DNA from: an uncultured Lachnospiraceae bacterium | GTDB taxonomy: Bacteria; Bacillota; Clostridia; Lachnospirales; Lachnospiraceae | Assembly: GCA_947589305.1 (NCBI GenBank) | Contig: CANQAP010000008.1 | Location: 1 to 64,000 of the forward strand | Length of the DNA: 64,000 nucleotides | Direction: 5' to 3' | Shown: positions 20,957 to 30,093 of the stretch, piece by piece | Position numbering within the stretch: the first letter of the stretch is position 1 | Layout of the letters: every line of letters starts with the position of its first letter | Notes under the pieces: generated by a model | Told to the model about the DNA's origin: nothing | The model's input: the letters and a program-made list of their open reading frames with translations, nothing else | Databases searched by the model: none | Position numbers and translations under genes: made by a program

Positions 20957-21745
20957 TTAATATTTCATCTGTTTTTCTAAAGCGTGCAGCAGAGCATACA
21001 AGATAATGGCGATAATGCAAAGTAAAAGGATGCCAAGTAACACCCAATCCATTTTAAAAACCTGACTGCCATAGATGATCAGATATCCTAATCCGGCTCG
21101 GGCTGCCAAGAATTCTCCGATAATGACGCCGACCAGACACAGACCGATATTGACCTTCATAACACTTAAAATGTTCTCGAGACTTGCCGGGATCACTACC
21201 AGCCGCAGGCAATCCAAGCGATTGCCGCCCAATGTTTTGATCAATTTTAGTTTGTCGGCTTCCACGGTAACGAATCCGGTATAGATATTTAAAATGCTGC
21301 CAAACACCGCTACAGAGATGGCACATACGATGATGGTCTTATAGTTCGCACCCAGCCATACGATCAGGATAGGGGCAAGCGCAGATTTCGGCAGACTGTT
21401 CAGGATCACCAGATACGGTTCTAGGATTTTGGAAAGTTTCGGATTCCACCATAATAAAATGGCGATCAAAATACTGCCTAATATGACAATGGAAAAACTG
21501 ACGAGGGTTTCTAGCAATGTGATTCCGATATGTGTAAACAGGGAACCCTCCTGAAGCATCTCCCAAAAGCATCTAGCAACAATACTGGGACTGCAAAATA
21601 TAAATGAATTGATCCATTCAAAATCAGCGGACAATTCCCACAATATCAGAAATCCAAGAAAAATGAACCATTGCATGCAGCGAACCTGAAGTTTTTCTTT
21701 TTTTTGACGATGTAGGAATTCAGATTGCTCTTTCGATAGTTCCAT
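20957..21745 (-). CDS. ABC transporter permease (SsuC/TauC/ThiX-like)
   Basis: 262 aa; LNSLPKSALAPILIVWLGANYKTI motif. Confidence 0.9.
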   Translation of the reverse strand: MELSKEQSEFLHRQKKEKLQVRCMQWFIFLGFLILWELSADFEWINSFIFCSPSIVARCFWEMLQEGSLFTHIGITLLETLVSFSIVILGSILIAILLWWNPKLSKILEPYLVILNSLPKSALAPILIVWLGANYKTIIVCAISVAVFGSILNIYTGFVTVEADKLKLIKTLGGNRLDCLRLVVIPASLENILSVMKVNIGLCLVGVIIGEFLAARAGLGYLIIYGSQVFKMDWVLLGILLLCIIAIILYALLHALEKQMKY

Positions 21746-22502
21746 GGTCTACCTCCTTCCATACGGCATTGAAATAATCGCGAAATTCCGGCGCATTCCG
21801 TGCAGTGCTAGGTGTTTTAGGTTCGACACTGAGTGAAATCGTATAGTCTGCTTTTAACTGTGCAGGACGGGAAGATAACACCAGAACCCGGTCTGACATA
21901 CTGATTGCTTCCGATAAGTCGTGCGTTACCAAAAGAGTAGTGATCTTCTGCTGATGCAAAATATTTCCGATATCGTCGGCAACGTGTAATCTTGTCTGAT
22001 AATCCAAGGCGCTAAACGGTTCGTCTAGCAACAGTAACTTCGGCGACAGAGCCAGTGTTCGGATCAGAGCAGCGCGTTGACGCATGCCGCCGGAAAGATG
22101 ACGGGGATAGGAATTCCTGAAATCATATAGACCATAAGTTTTTAACATATTGTCAATTAATACTTTTGCTTCCGGGGTTAGTTTTTTTTGAATTTCCAAG
22201 CCTAATGTAATGTTGCGGTATATGGTTCGCCATTCCAGCAGATGATCTTTTTGAAGCATATAGCCGATGGGTTCTGTATAATCATCGCGTGGCATACCGT
22301 TTATCAGAAGCTCACCTTGAGAAAGGGGAAGCAGTCCAGCAATTATATTTAAAAGTGTTGATTTTCCACAACCGCTAGGTCCAACAATTGATACGAATTC
22401 TCCCGAATCGACAGAAAATGAAATGTCTTTCAAGGCGACCGTTTCTCCAGCGGTGGTGTGATATGTGTAACCGACATTGCATAGTTCCAACATGGGCTGC
22501 AT
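21720..22502 (-). CDS. ABC transporter ATP-binding protein (SsuB/TauB-like)
   Basis: 260 aa; GPSGCGKSTLLN, LSGGMRQRAALIRTLALSPKLLLLDEPFSALD. Confidence 0.93.
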   Translation of the reverse strand: MQPMLELCNVGYTYHTTAGETVALKDISFSVDSGEFVSIVGPSGCGKSTLLNIIAGLLPLSQGELLINGMPRDDYTEPIGYMLQKDHLLEWRTIYRNITLGLEIQKKLTPEAKVLIDNMLKTYGLYDFRNSYPRHLSGGMRQRAALIRTLALSPKLLLLDEPFSALDYQTRLHVADDIGNILHQQKITTLLVTHDLSEAISMSDRVLVLSSRPAQLKADYTISLSVEPKTPSTARNAPEFRDYFNAVWKEVDHGTIERAI

Positions 22503-22558
22503 ACAAATACCTCCGCAATTTAGTGATAAGATATTTTATGCAAAATAAAAGATATCGG

Positions 22559-22828
22559 CTACTCATCTTCGATCACATAGAAGTCCAGATAATCGAAATC
22601 CATGGCGTCGATAAAGTTGTCCTTGGTAAAACGGGTTCGGGCATGACAAATAAAGTCGTCCTGATTGGATTTCAGCCAGACAGGCTTGGATAAATCGAAT
22701 TCATAGCATAATTCTTCTAAAGCGGCATACACTTTTTGCGTCCGGCGCAGGCTCGAATCTGAAATGCAGACGACGTGATCTCGTACCAGATGATTATTTT
22801 TCATAATTCTTCCCCATACTCGAAACAT
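22559..22828 (-). CDS. Small hypothetical protein
   Basis: Start ATG at 22828 after gaggtg; MFRVWGRIMKNNHLVRDHVVCISDSSLRRTQKVYAALEELCYEFDLSKPVWL. Confidence 0.6.
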   Translation of the reverse strand: MFRVWGRIMKNNHLVRDHVVCISDSSLRRTQKVYAALEELCYEFDLSKPVWLKSNQDDFICHARTRFTKDNFIDAMDFDYLDFYVIEDE

Positions 22829-23018
22829 AATAGGCACCTCGCTTGTAAGTGATTTGGAAACTGTATATAGCATAGCAAATATAGCAAAGAAAAGCAATCG
22901 GGCAGATGGGGATCAAAAACACAAAACGATAATATTTTCAACACAAAATGTACACATTTATATCGTATTTTAAGCATAGTTCAAGAAGATATTAACAAAG
23001 CAGAAAGAAGGAATCAGC

Positions 23019-24254
23019 ATGAAAAAAATCATAAAAAAAGCAGGATTGATCGCTGCCGGCGGTCTGTTGTTCGGCGTTTTGGCAGGAGCTTCCTTTATCG
23101 GAACGAAAACAGGCGTAGAATATGTATCGAATATGGTATCCGAACGGTTTGGAATTGAAAAGTCGGAGGCTAAAACATCGTCATCGAACCAGTCCTCAGT
23201 GATTCAGATCGGAGATTCGCAGGCGGTAGAAGTCGGTGTCAATACGGATAGTCAGTTGTATGATGTGGCGGATCTGGCTGAAAATGTCATGCCATCGATC
23301 GTTTCCATCACAAGTACCATAATCTATCAGAATCCATATGCTTTTTTTTACGGCGGCTCCTCGGAACGAACGGTGACCGGATGCGGTTCCGGTGTGATCA
23401 TTGGAGAAGATGACGATCGGCTGTTGATCGTAACCAATAATCATGTAGTTGAAGGAACGGAGTCATTAACAGTAGGTTTCTGTGACAATACCGATGCCGA
23501 AGCTACCATTATCGGCACGGATGTCGGAAATGATCTGGCTGTGGTATCCGTTCAAAAATCCTCTTTGTCAGACGAAACAAAAAATGTATTAAAGGTGGCG
23601 GAGTTAGGTGATTCGGAAGCCACACGCGTGGGAGAACCGGTCATTGCAGTGGGTAATGCACTTGGCTATGGGCAGTCGCTGACTGTCGGTTATGTCAGCG
23701 CATTAGATCGGACGATCACGATCAACAATACCTCCATTCAAATGATCCAGACGGATGCTGCCATCAATGAAGGAAACAGTGGTGGAGCCCTTTATAATCT
23801 GCAAGGACAGTTGATCGGAATTAATTCGGCAAAAGCGACAAATTACAGTAATAATGTAGAAGGCATGGGATATGCGATTCCGATTTCGGATGCACTTCCG
23901 GTCATACAGAGTATTGTTGACGGTACGCAGTCTTCAGTCGCATCCGGTAGCGCATATATGGGAATTCAGGGCAGAGATTTGAATGCCTATGATGCAGCTT
24001 CCTTTAATATGCCGCAAGGTGTATACCTGCTGGCAGTAGTAGAAGGCGGTCCGGCAGATTCTGCAGGGTTACAGGCAGGCGATGTCATAACGGCGATTGA
24101 CGGAACGGACATTACTTCTATGAATGAGATAAAAAGTATTTTAGCGAACAAAAATCCGGGAGATGTGATCACTGTTACCGTTTCCCGTTCCGATCAGCGA
24201 GGCAACTATGCAGAGCAGGACATTACGGTAACGCTTGGTAATTATGTAGAATAA
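23019..24254 (+). CDS. HtrA/DegP-like S1C serine protease with PDZ domain
   Basis: 411 aa; GSGVIIGEDDDRLLIVTNNHVV, NDLAVV, QTDAAINEGNSGGALYN; C-terminal PDZ. Confidence 0.95.
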   Translation: MKKIIKKAGLIAAGGLLFGVLAGASFIGTKTGVEYVSNMVSERFGIEKSEAKTSSSNQSSVIQIGDSQAVEVGVNTDSQLYDVADLAENVMPSIVSITSTIIYQNPYAFFYGGSSERTVTGCGSGVIIGEDDDRLLIVTNNHVVEGTESLTVGFCDNTDAEATIIGTDVGNDLAVVSVQKSSLSDETKNVLKVAELGDSEATRVGEPVIAVGNALGYGQSLTVGYVSALDRTITINNTSIQMIQTDAAINEGNSGGALYNLQGQLIGINSAKATNYSNNVEGMGYAIPISDALPVIQSIVDGTQSSVASGSAYMGIQGRDLNAYDAASFNMPQGVYLLAVVEGGPADSAGLQAGDVITAIDGTDITSMNEIKSILANKNPGDVITVTVSRSDQRGNYAEQDITVTLGNYVE

Positions 24255-24309
24255 CAAAGACAAAATGGTGGCAAGGATGGATTCGATGTTCATATAGTAT
24301 GAATAAGAG

Positions 24310-26073
24310 GTGTTATGGAATGAAGAGATGGATAATCCGAAAATCGATACCGAGTTACAACTGTCTTTAGAACTGACACAGGAGGAAAGAGAAAAAAGTC
24401 TGGATCTATCGGTTGGATATGACGTGGAATTTGAAGAATGGGAAGTGATTGTGAAATATTCCGGCGATCTGACGGTGATACAGGAAGAACTGGGCGCCAG
24501 TGTGACACCGATGATCAATGAATATGCGATATTACGGATTCGGGAAAATCAAATGGAACGTTTGGCGGCATATCCGCAGATTGAATTCATAGAAAAACCG
24601 AAATCGTTAATCTTAGAAGAGATGGAAGGGATTCGTGCCTCGTGCATCAATCCGGTCAGGCTTCCACCTCTTTCTTTGCGTGGAGGGGGTGTATTACTGG
24701 CTGTGATCGATTCCGGAATTGACTATGCGCATCCGGATTTTCGGAATGCAGACGGAAGTACGCGTATCTTAAGTCTGTGGGATCAATCGATCGCAGGTAA
24801 TCCGCCTGCAGGTTATCAGATCGGAAGCGTATATACGGCGGAAGATATTGATCGGGCGTTACGGGAAAGCAACACCGCGCGCCGGTTAGAACTGCTTCCC
24901 GAAGTGGATTTATCCGGTCATGGCACACATGTCGCCGGCATTGCGGCAGGCAACGGCAGAGCATCGGACGGACGCTATGTCGGAGTAGCACCCGATGCGG
25001 ATTTATTAATTGTGAAACTGGCTCCGGCTTCCCAGCGTTCTTTTCCAAGGACATCCGAATTGATGCAGGGAATCGATTGGGTTGTGCGATACGGACTGGA
25101 GCGGAATCTGCCGGTCGTCATCAATCTGAGTTTCGGAAATAATTACGGAGATCATGAAGGAAACAGTCTTTTGGAACAGTATATGGATGATGTTGCAAAT
25201 CTGGGAAAAATGCTGATCGTAACCGGTTCCGGGAATGAAGGAAGCACCGGACGGCATGCGGGCGGCAATCTCCCGGTCGGAAACCGCCAGAATCAGACGA
25301 CAGAGATCGAATTTACGATCTCCCCCTTTGAAAGCGGGATGAATCTGCAAATATGGAAAAATTATGAGGACGAATTTGATATCGGTCTGCGTACGCCCTC
25401 CGGCATACTGCTCGGTCCGTTTTCCGCACGGCAACAGACACAGTCCGTTGCCGCTGGTCAGACGGATATCGCGCTCTACTATGGGCAGCCGACGCCATAT
25501 AACATCCGGCAGGAAATCTACATTGCCTTGATCCCGAGAAATAATTATATAGAAGAAGGCATCTGGACGTTGCTGCTATATCCGCGGGATATCCGTTCCG
25601 GACATTATGACGTATGGCTTCCGGTTGCAGGGGCAACCAATACGCAGACGATGTTTTTGAGACCGGAAGTATTGGATACTCTGACGATTCCGTCGAGTGC
25701 TTCCCGAGCGGTGACGGTAGGTGCATATAACTCCCGTACGGACAGTTACGCACCGTTCTCCGGGCGTGGGGACGGCAGTGTGAGATATGCCAAGCCGGAT
25801 CTGGTCGCACCCGGTGTGGATATCACTGCTGCGGCGCCTAACGGCGGATATGACACAAGAAGCGGTACATCTATGGCGGCTCCGTTTGTATCCGGCGCCG
25901 GTGTGTTATTGATGGAATGGGGAATCATACAGGGGAACGATCCGTTTCTGTTCGGTGAAAAATTAAGAGCGTATTTGCGAAAAGGGGCAAGACGTCTTGC
26001 AGGGTTTGGGGAATACCCCAATCCGGAAATCGGGTTTGGAGCTTTATGCGTCGAAAAGAGTATACCATTGTAA
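24310..26073 (+). CDS. S8 family subtilisin-like peptidase (clostridial Csp-like architecture)
   Basis: 587 aa; AVIDSGIDYAHPDF, DLSGHGTHVAGIAAG, SGTSMAAPFVSGAG; GTG start at 24310 or ATG at 24328. Confidence 0.92.
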   Translation: MLWNEEMDNPKIDTELQLSLELTQEEREKSLDLSVGYDVEFEEWEVIVKYSGDLTVIQEELGASVTPMINEYAILRIRENQMERLAAYPQIEFIEKPKSLILEEMEGIRASCINPVRLPPLSLRGGGVLLAVIDSGIDYAHPDFRNADGSTRILSLWDQSIAGNPPAGYQIGSVYTAEDIDRALRESNTARRLELLPEVDLSGHGTHVAGIAAGNGRASDGRYVGVAPDADLLIVKLAPASQRSFPRTSELMQGIDWVVRYGLERNLPVVINLSFGNNYGDHEGNSLLEQYMDDVANLGKMLIVTGSGNEGSTGRHAGGNLPVGNRQNQTTEIEFTISPFESGMNLQIWKNYEDEFDIGLRTPSGILLGPFSARQQTQSVAAGQTDIALYYGQPTPYNIRQEIYIALIPRNNYIEEGIWTLLLYPRDIRSGHYDVWLPVAGATNTQTMFLRPEVLDTLTIPSSASRAVTVGAYNSRTDSYAPFSGRGDGSVRYAKPDLVAPGVDITAAAPNGGYDTRSGTSMAAPFVSGAGVLLMEWGIIQGNDPFLFGEKLRAYLRKGARRLAGFGEYPNPEIGFGALCVEKSIPL

Positions 26074-26075
26074 AA

Positions 26076-26160
26076 AAATACCGTTTACGTAAGATTTGCT
26101 ACCGTTCACGTAATAGATATTGACAATTATAAATAACATGTCACACTGAGAATAAATTGG
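26076..26160 (+). promoter_or_regulatory. Copy 1 of a duplicated promoter block with paired ACCGTTyACGTAA repeats (candidate LytTR site)
   Basis: ACCGTTTACGTAA (from 26080) and ACCGTTCACGTAA (from 26101), 21-bp phase; TTGACA at 26120; ~85 bp shared with 29885-29968. Confidence 0.7.
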
Positions 26161-26192
26161 TAAAGAACGCGGTTAAGGGGGAAGGTGATTCG

Positions 26193-27515
26193 ATGGCAAA
26201 GAAAAGGAAAGTTATGAGTCTGATCTTGAGCCTGCCGGCATTGTTATTGCTGGCGGGCTGTTCAGAGAAGGAAACTGAAAGCAATCTGACATCGATATCG
26301 ACACTTAGACAATCTTTTGATGAGGAGACGGAACGGTTAAGGGATCGGGAATTTGATAACCTTGATTTTCAGGATGCTTATTTTGCGTTTCCGGAAGTCG
26401 ATGCGCTTTACAATCTCGAATATGAAAATGCTGTCACGGATTTCACATGGTCTCCGGAAGAAGCGTATGATTATTTATGTAAACAGACGGATGAATTATT
26501 TCCCGGATTATATGATGAGGAGCAGAAGGCGTATGAGATCCGGTTTATGGATGCGGAACCGGTGAACCGGGAAGTGTCGGACGATATATGGAGTCAGATC
26601 AATGCAACCGATAACTATGATTATCCGACACTGGAACAGTATCAAGAAGAAGATCTTGTGACTACGGAACTCCCGTGTCCAATGATTACCAACAGGGATT
26701 GCTATCTTGAATTATATAATGGCATCCTGAAGGGATACGATCAGGGAGAACTGGCGAGACGTACAGACTATAGTGGCAAGTTGGAAAAATTTGATGCTCT
26801 TGAGATATTTCCGATCGTGTATCGCACGATTGACCTACATAGTTTAAAAACATTTCATTTAGAAAGTGGGGATATTTCGATTGCGGATGCGGTGCAGTCT
26901 GCAGACGAGTATCTATCGAATTTGGAGCTGTCGTACCGGGAGCTTCCGTTTCAACCCAAGGTACAGAGCGTGAACGTACTTGCCATTGGAGGCGGCTGTT
27001 ATGCGTTTTATTTTAAGGTGGTTGAGGAATATAAGGGGATGGAATTCCATGCTGCTGAGCTGGATAAGACATCCATCGGTATCACGTACTTATCTGACAG
27101 TACAAATGAAGGTGGGATAGGAGGAGTGGCAGCCATGTGTGAAGCCGGTCAGATCACCAGATACAGAATGTCCACGCCATTTCTATACTCTGACGTTACG
27201 GAAACGGCAGAGTATGATGCGATCATACCATTGGAACAAGCAGCGGAACTGACATCCGTATATTTGACAGACGGTATGGAGTTTAAAGTACTGGGTGCTA
27301 CGGCAGTATACGTGCCTATATCAGAAAAAGACTCATCCCAGTATACGCAGGAAGAGGAGTATCAGCATAGACAGATAACGGTCAGACCCTGTTGGAGATT
27401 TCTCTTACAGCCTACAAACACAACCGGAAAGTTATATGATGTATTTGTGGATATGATTACTGGGAAAACATATACATTCATTCAGGTGATGGAATCAGAT
27501 GTAGAATATGAGTAG
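26193..27515 (+). CDS. Lipoprotein of ABC cassette 1, unknown family
   Basis: MAKKRKVMSLILSLPALLLLAGCSEKE lipobox; C-terminal VRPCWRFLLQPTNTTGKLYDVFVDMITGKTYTF. Confidence 0.8.
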   Translation: MAKKRKVMSLILSLPALLLLAGCSEKETESNLTSISTLRQSFDEETERLRDREFDNLDFQDAYFAFPEVDALYNLEYENAVTDFTWSPEEAYDYLCKQTDELFPGLYDEEQKAYEIRFMDAEPVNREVSDDIWSQINATDNYDYPTLEQYQEEDLVTTELPCPMITNRDCYLELYNGILKGYDQGELARRTDYSGKLEKFDALEIFPIVYRTIDLHSLKTFHLESGDISIADAVQSADEYLSNLELSYRELPFQPKVQSVNVLAIGGGCYAFYFKVVEEYKGMEFHAAELDKTSIGITYLSDSTNEGGIGGVAAMCEAGQITRYRMSTPFLYSDVTETAEYDAIIPLEQAAELTSVYLTDGMEFKVLGATAVYVPISEKDSSQYTQEEEYQHRQITVRPCWRFLLQPTNTTGKLYDVFVDMITGKTYTFIQVMESDVEYE

Positions 27516-28353
27516 ATTGATAAAATTTGATATGAACAGAATATTGGTCAGTGTTGGTTTTCCGGCGGCGGTTTTAGTCACATTTCTCCTTTGCTTTACG
27601 GAAGATATCTATATAGACAGCTTTACAATGCAGGCATATTCCGTATTTGAAGTGTTGTTCCGATTTGAACGCACATTTATGGAAAGAGACTTTTCATTTA
27701 GTTCGTTTATGGTCTTTCAGAATGCACTTTCCGGCTATTCTGCGATGTTTTTGCCGATTGTAGCATCATTTCCGTTTGTCTATTTACAAAGCGCAGAAAG
27801 GAACAGCGGTAATATTCGGTTTGCAATTTTCCGTACAAAAGGAAGAAAATATTATTTATCAAAATTTATCTGCGCGGTTGTAAGCGGCGGACTTTGTGTG
27901 ATGCTTGGGGTAATGCTTTTCGGTATCTTTTCCCTTTTGGCTTTTCCGCATGTGGAACATTATCCTGCATTTAGTGTGGAACCTTATGTACCGGACGGGG
28001 TTTTGACAGAAGTTGTCAGAAAATTGGTGTCCTCGTTCATTTATGGATGTGTAAACACGGTTTTCGCATTTTTTTTAAGTTCGTTTTGCCGTAACCGCTA
28101 CATTGTCTTGTGTGTTCCGTTTTTGATGCGGTTTATTCAGGATACGGCAACCAAAAAAATCATGGTTTATGAAGGTGGGGAGGAAATATATCAAAGGGTG
28201 TTCCCGTTCACATGTTCTGCACCGGCACAAATCCCATATTTGGATTCAGGACCAATGCTTTATTCGACGATCGGTGTTATGGTAATCTTTATGGTACTCA
28301 TGCTTTTCGGATATATCATGATTATGACATGTCGAACGGATAAAGGAGAATGA
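27508..28353 (+). CDS. Membrane protein, candidate ABC permease subunit (cassette 1)
   Basis: 281 aa, multiple hydrophobic segments, overlaps the lipoprotein stop; next to ABC ATPase. Confidence 0.75.
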   Translation: MSRLIKFDMNRILVSVGFPAAVLVTFLLCFTEDIYIDSFTMQAYSVFEVLFRFERTFMERDFSFSSFMVFQNALSGYSAMFLPIVASFPFVYLQSAERNSGNIRFAIFRTKGRKYYLSKFICAVVSGGLCVMLGVMLFGIFSLLAFPHVEHYPAFSVEPYVPDGVLTEVVRKLVSSFIYGCVNTVFAFFLSSFCRNRYIVLCVPFLMRFIQDTATKKIMVYEGGEEIYQRVFPFTCSAPAQIPYLDSGPMLYSTIGVMVIFMVLMLFGYIMIMTCRTDKGE

Positions 28354-28355
28354 AT

Positions 28356-29231
28356 ATGAGTAAATTTAACTGCATGCACATGCTCGCCTGTGCATGGACC
28401 GGTTTTTTAAAATGGTTGATGGATGCAAGAATGATCATTATTTTATGTATATGTATCTTTGTATATTCGTTTGTCGTAGATCCGATCATGGCAAATGCAA
28501 AGCTGATGAACGAGTCGATCAACGTATTGGAGCCTTTTATTGCCACACTGAATTCAGGGATGGTTCTTTTAATCATACCGTTAGGGTTTTTGACATTGAT
28601 TTCGGATTATCCGAAAATCGATGACAGTTCGATTTTTTATATTTTCCGTATTGGAAAAAAGAACTGGTTATTTGGACAGATCTTACAGTTGCTGCTGATG
28701 GTCGTTACATATCTTTTGGCAATCTTTACAGCCTCGGTCGCAGGCGCCTGTATGAGTGGATATATCGGTAAGGAGTGGAGCCGTGTGACCACGAATTTTG
28801 TAGCTGAATTTCCGGAACAAAGCGGAAATTTTGGGGCTTTACTGCTTCCAGAAAACCTGTATAACCAGATGACGTTGCCGGTTGCTCTCATAGAAAGCAC
28901 ATTATTTGTGATCATGTATCTGTTTTTTTTAGGTATGCATTTGCTTGCCTTTTCCGTTGCGGAAAAAAAGGCGGCAGGATTGATCACCTGTGGACTGATC
29001 ATTGCTCTGGGTTCTGCCTTTTGTTCGATCAATACAAAATTAATGTGGATTTTTCCGATGCCGCACGCGATTGTATGGCTGCATTATACCAAGTTTTTGC
29101 GAGAACCGGTTGTCCCGATCGTTTATTCGGTGATTTATTTCACCTTAGGTATAGTGGCAGAGTTGGTTTTCTGTATAGTTTCCTTGAAACGATTTGATTA
29201 CAATACGATTGCGTTGGAGGTGCATTCTTAA
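28356..29231 (+). CDS. Membrane protein, candidate ABC permease subunit (cassette 1)
   Basis: Multi-TM; MDARMIIILCICIFVYSFVVDPIMANAK; paralogue at 32218-33069. Confidence 0.75.
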   Translation: MSKFNCMHMLACAWTGFLKWLMDARMIIILCICIFVYSFVVDPIMANAKLMNESINVLEPFIATLNSGMVLLIIPLGFLTLISDYPKIDDSSIFYIFRIGKKNWLFGQILQLLLMVVTYLLAIFTASVAGACMSGYIGKEWSRVTTNFVAEFPEQSGNFGALLLPENLYNQMTLPVALIESTLFVIMYLFFLGMHLLAFSVAEKKAAGLITCGLIIALGSAFCSINTKLMWIFPMPHAIVWLHYTKFLREPVVPIVYSVIYFTLGIVAELVFCIVSLKRFDYNTIALEVHS

Positions 29232-29864
29232 ATGATAGTAGTAGATCATGTGTTTCTGACATTGAAAAAGACACCGATTTTAAATGACATCAATGTAAAC
29301 TTTGAACGGGGAAACATTCATGGCTTAATCGGTAGAAATGGCAGTGGAAAAACAATGTTAATGAAATGTATATGTGGATTTGTAAATCCGACGCAAGGAC
29401 AGATCACGGTAGACGGAAAACGGATTGGAAAAGATTGTGATTTTCCGGACAATACGGGAATTATTATTGAAATGCCGGGTTTTATTCCCTATTATTCCGG
29501 ATATAAAAACCTTGTGCAGCTTGCCAACCTGCGAAAAAAAGCTACCGCTGATGACATCCAAAATGCAATGCAGGCGGTGGGGCTTGATCCTTTGTTAAAA
29601 CGGCATGTCCGGAAGTATTCATTAGGAATGCGGCAGAGGTTGGGATTGGCACAGGCGATTATGGAAGATCCGGATTTATTGGTTTTGGATGAACCGATGA
29701 ACGGATTAGATAAGGATGGCGTTGCAGATATGCGGCGGTATCTACTGGCATTAAAAGAGCGTGGAAAAACTATATTGCTTGCGTCACACTCAGCAGAAGA
29801 TATTGATGTGCTTTGCGATACGGTTTGTGAAATGGATAAGGGAAGACTCCAGCGGATTCGATAA
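29232..29864 (+). CDS. ABC transporter ATP-binding protein (cassette 1)
   Basis: 210 aa; GRNGSGKTMLMKCICGFV, YSLGMRQRLGLAQAIMEDPDLLVLDEPMNGLD. Confidence 0.95.
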   Translation: MIVVDHVFLTLKKTPILNDINVNFERGNIHGLIGRNGSGKTMLMKCICGFVNPTQGQITVDGKRIGKDCDFPDNTGIIIEMPGFIPYYSGYKNLVQLANLRKKATADDIQNAMQAVGLDPLLKRHVRKYSLGMRQRLGLAQAIMEDPDLLVLDEPMNGLDKDGVADMRRYLLALKERGKTILLASHSAEDIDVLCDTVCEMDKGRLQRIR

Positions 29865-29884
29865 TGTATCCGTTGATCCGTGCC

Positions 29885-29968
29885 AAATACCGTTTACGTA
29901 AGATTTCTACCGTTCACGTAATAGATATTGACAATTATAAATAACATGTCACACTGAGAATAAATTGG
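29885..29968 (+). promoter_or_regulatory. Copy 2 of the duplicated promoter block (candidate LytTR site)
   Basis: Identical to 26076-26160 except one missing g; repeats start at 29889 and 29909. Confidence 0.7.
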
Positions 29969-30093
29969 AAATCAGAAAAGATTCTCCGATTTACACACTC
30001 AAAAACATATTAAGAAAAAATGTGATATTTGACAAAGGTGGCAGAGGGAATGATTTCTAAATTATTCCCCCTGCTACATATAGGAGGATTGTA

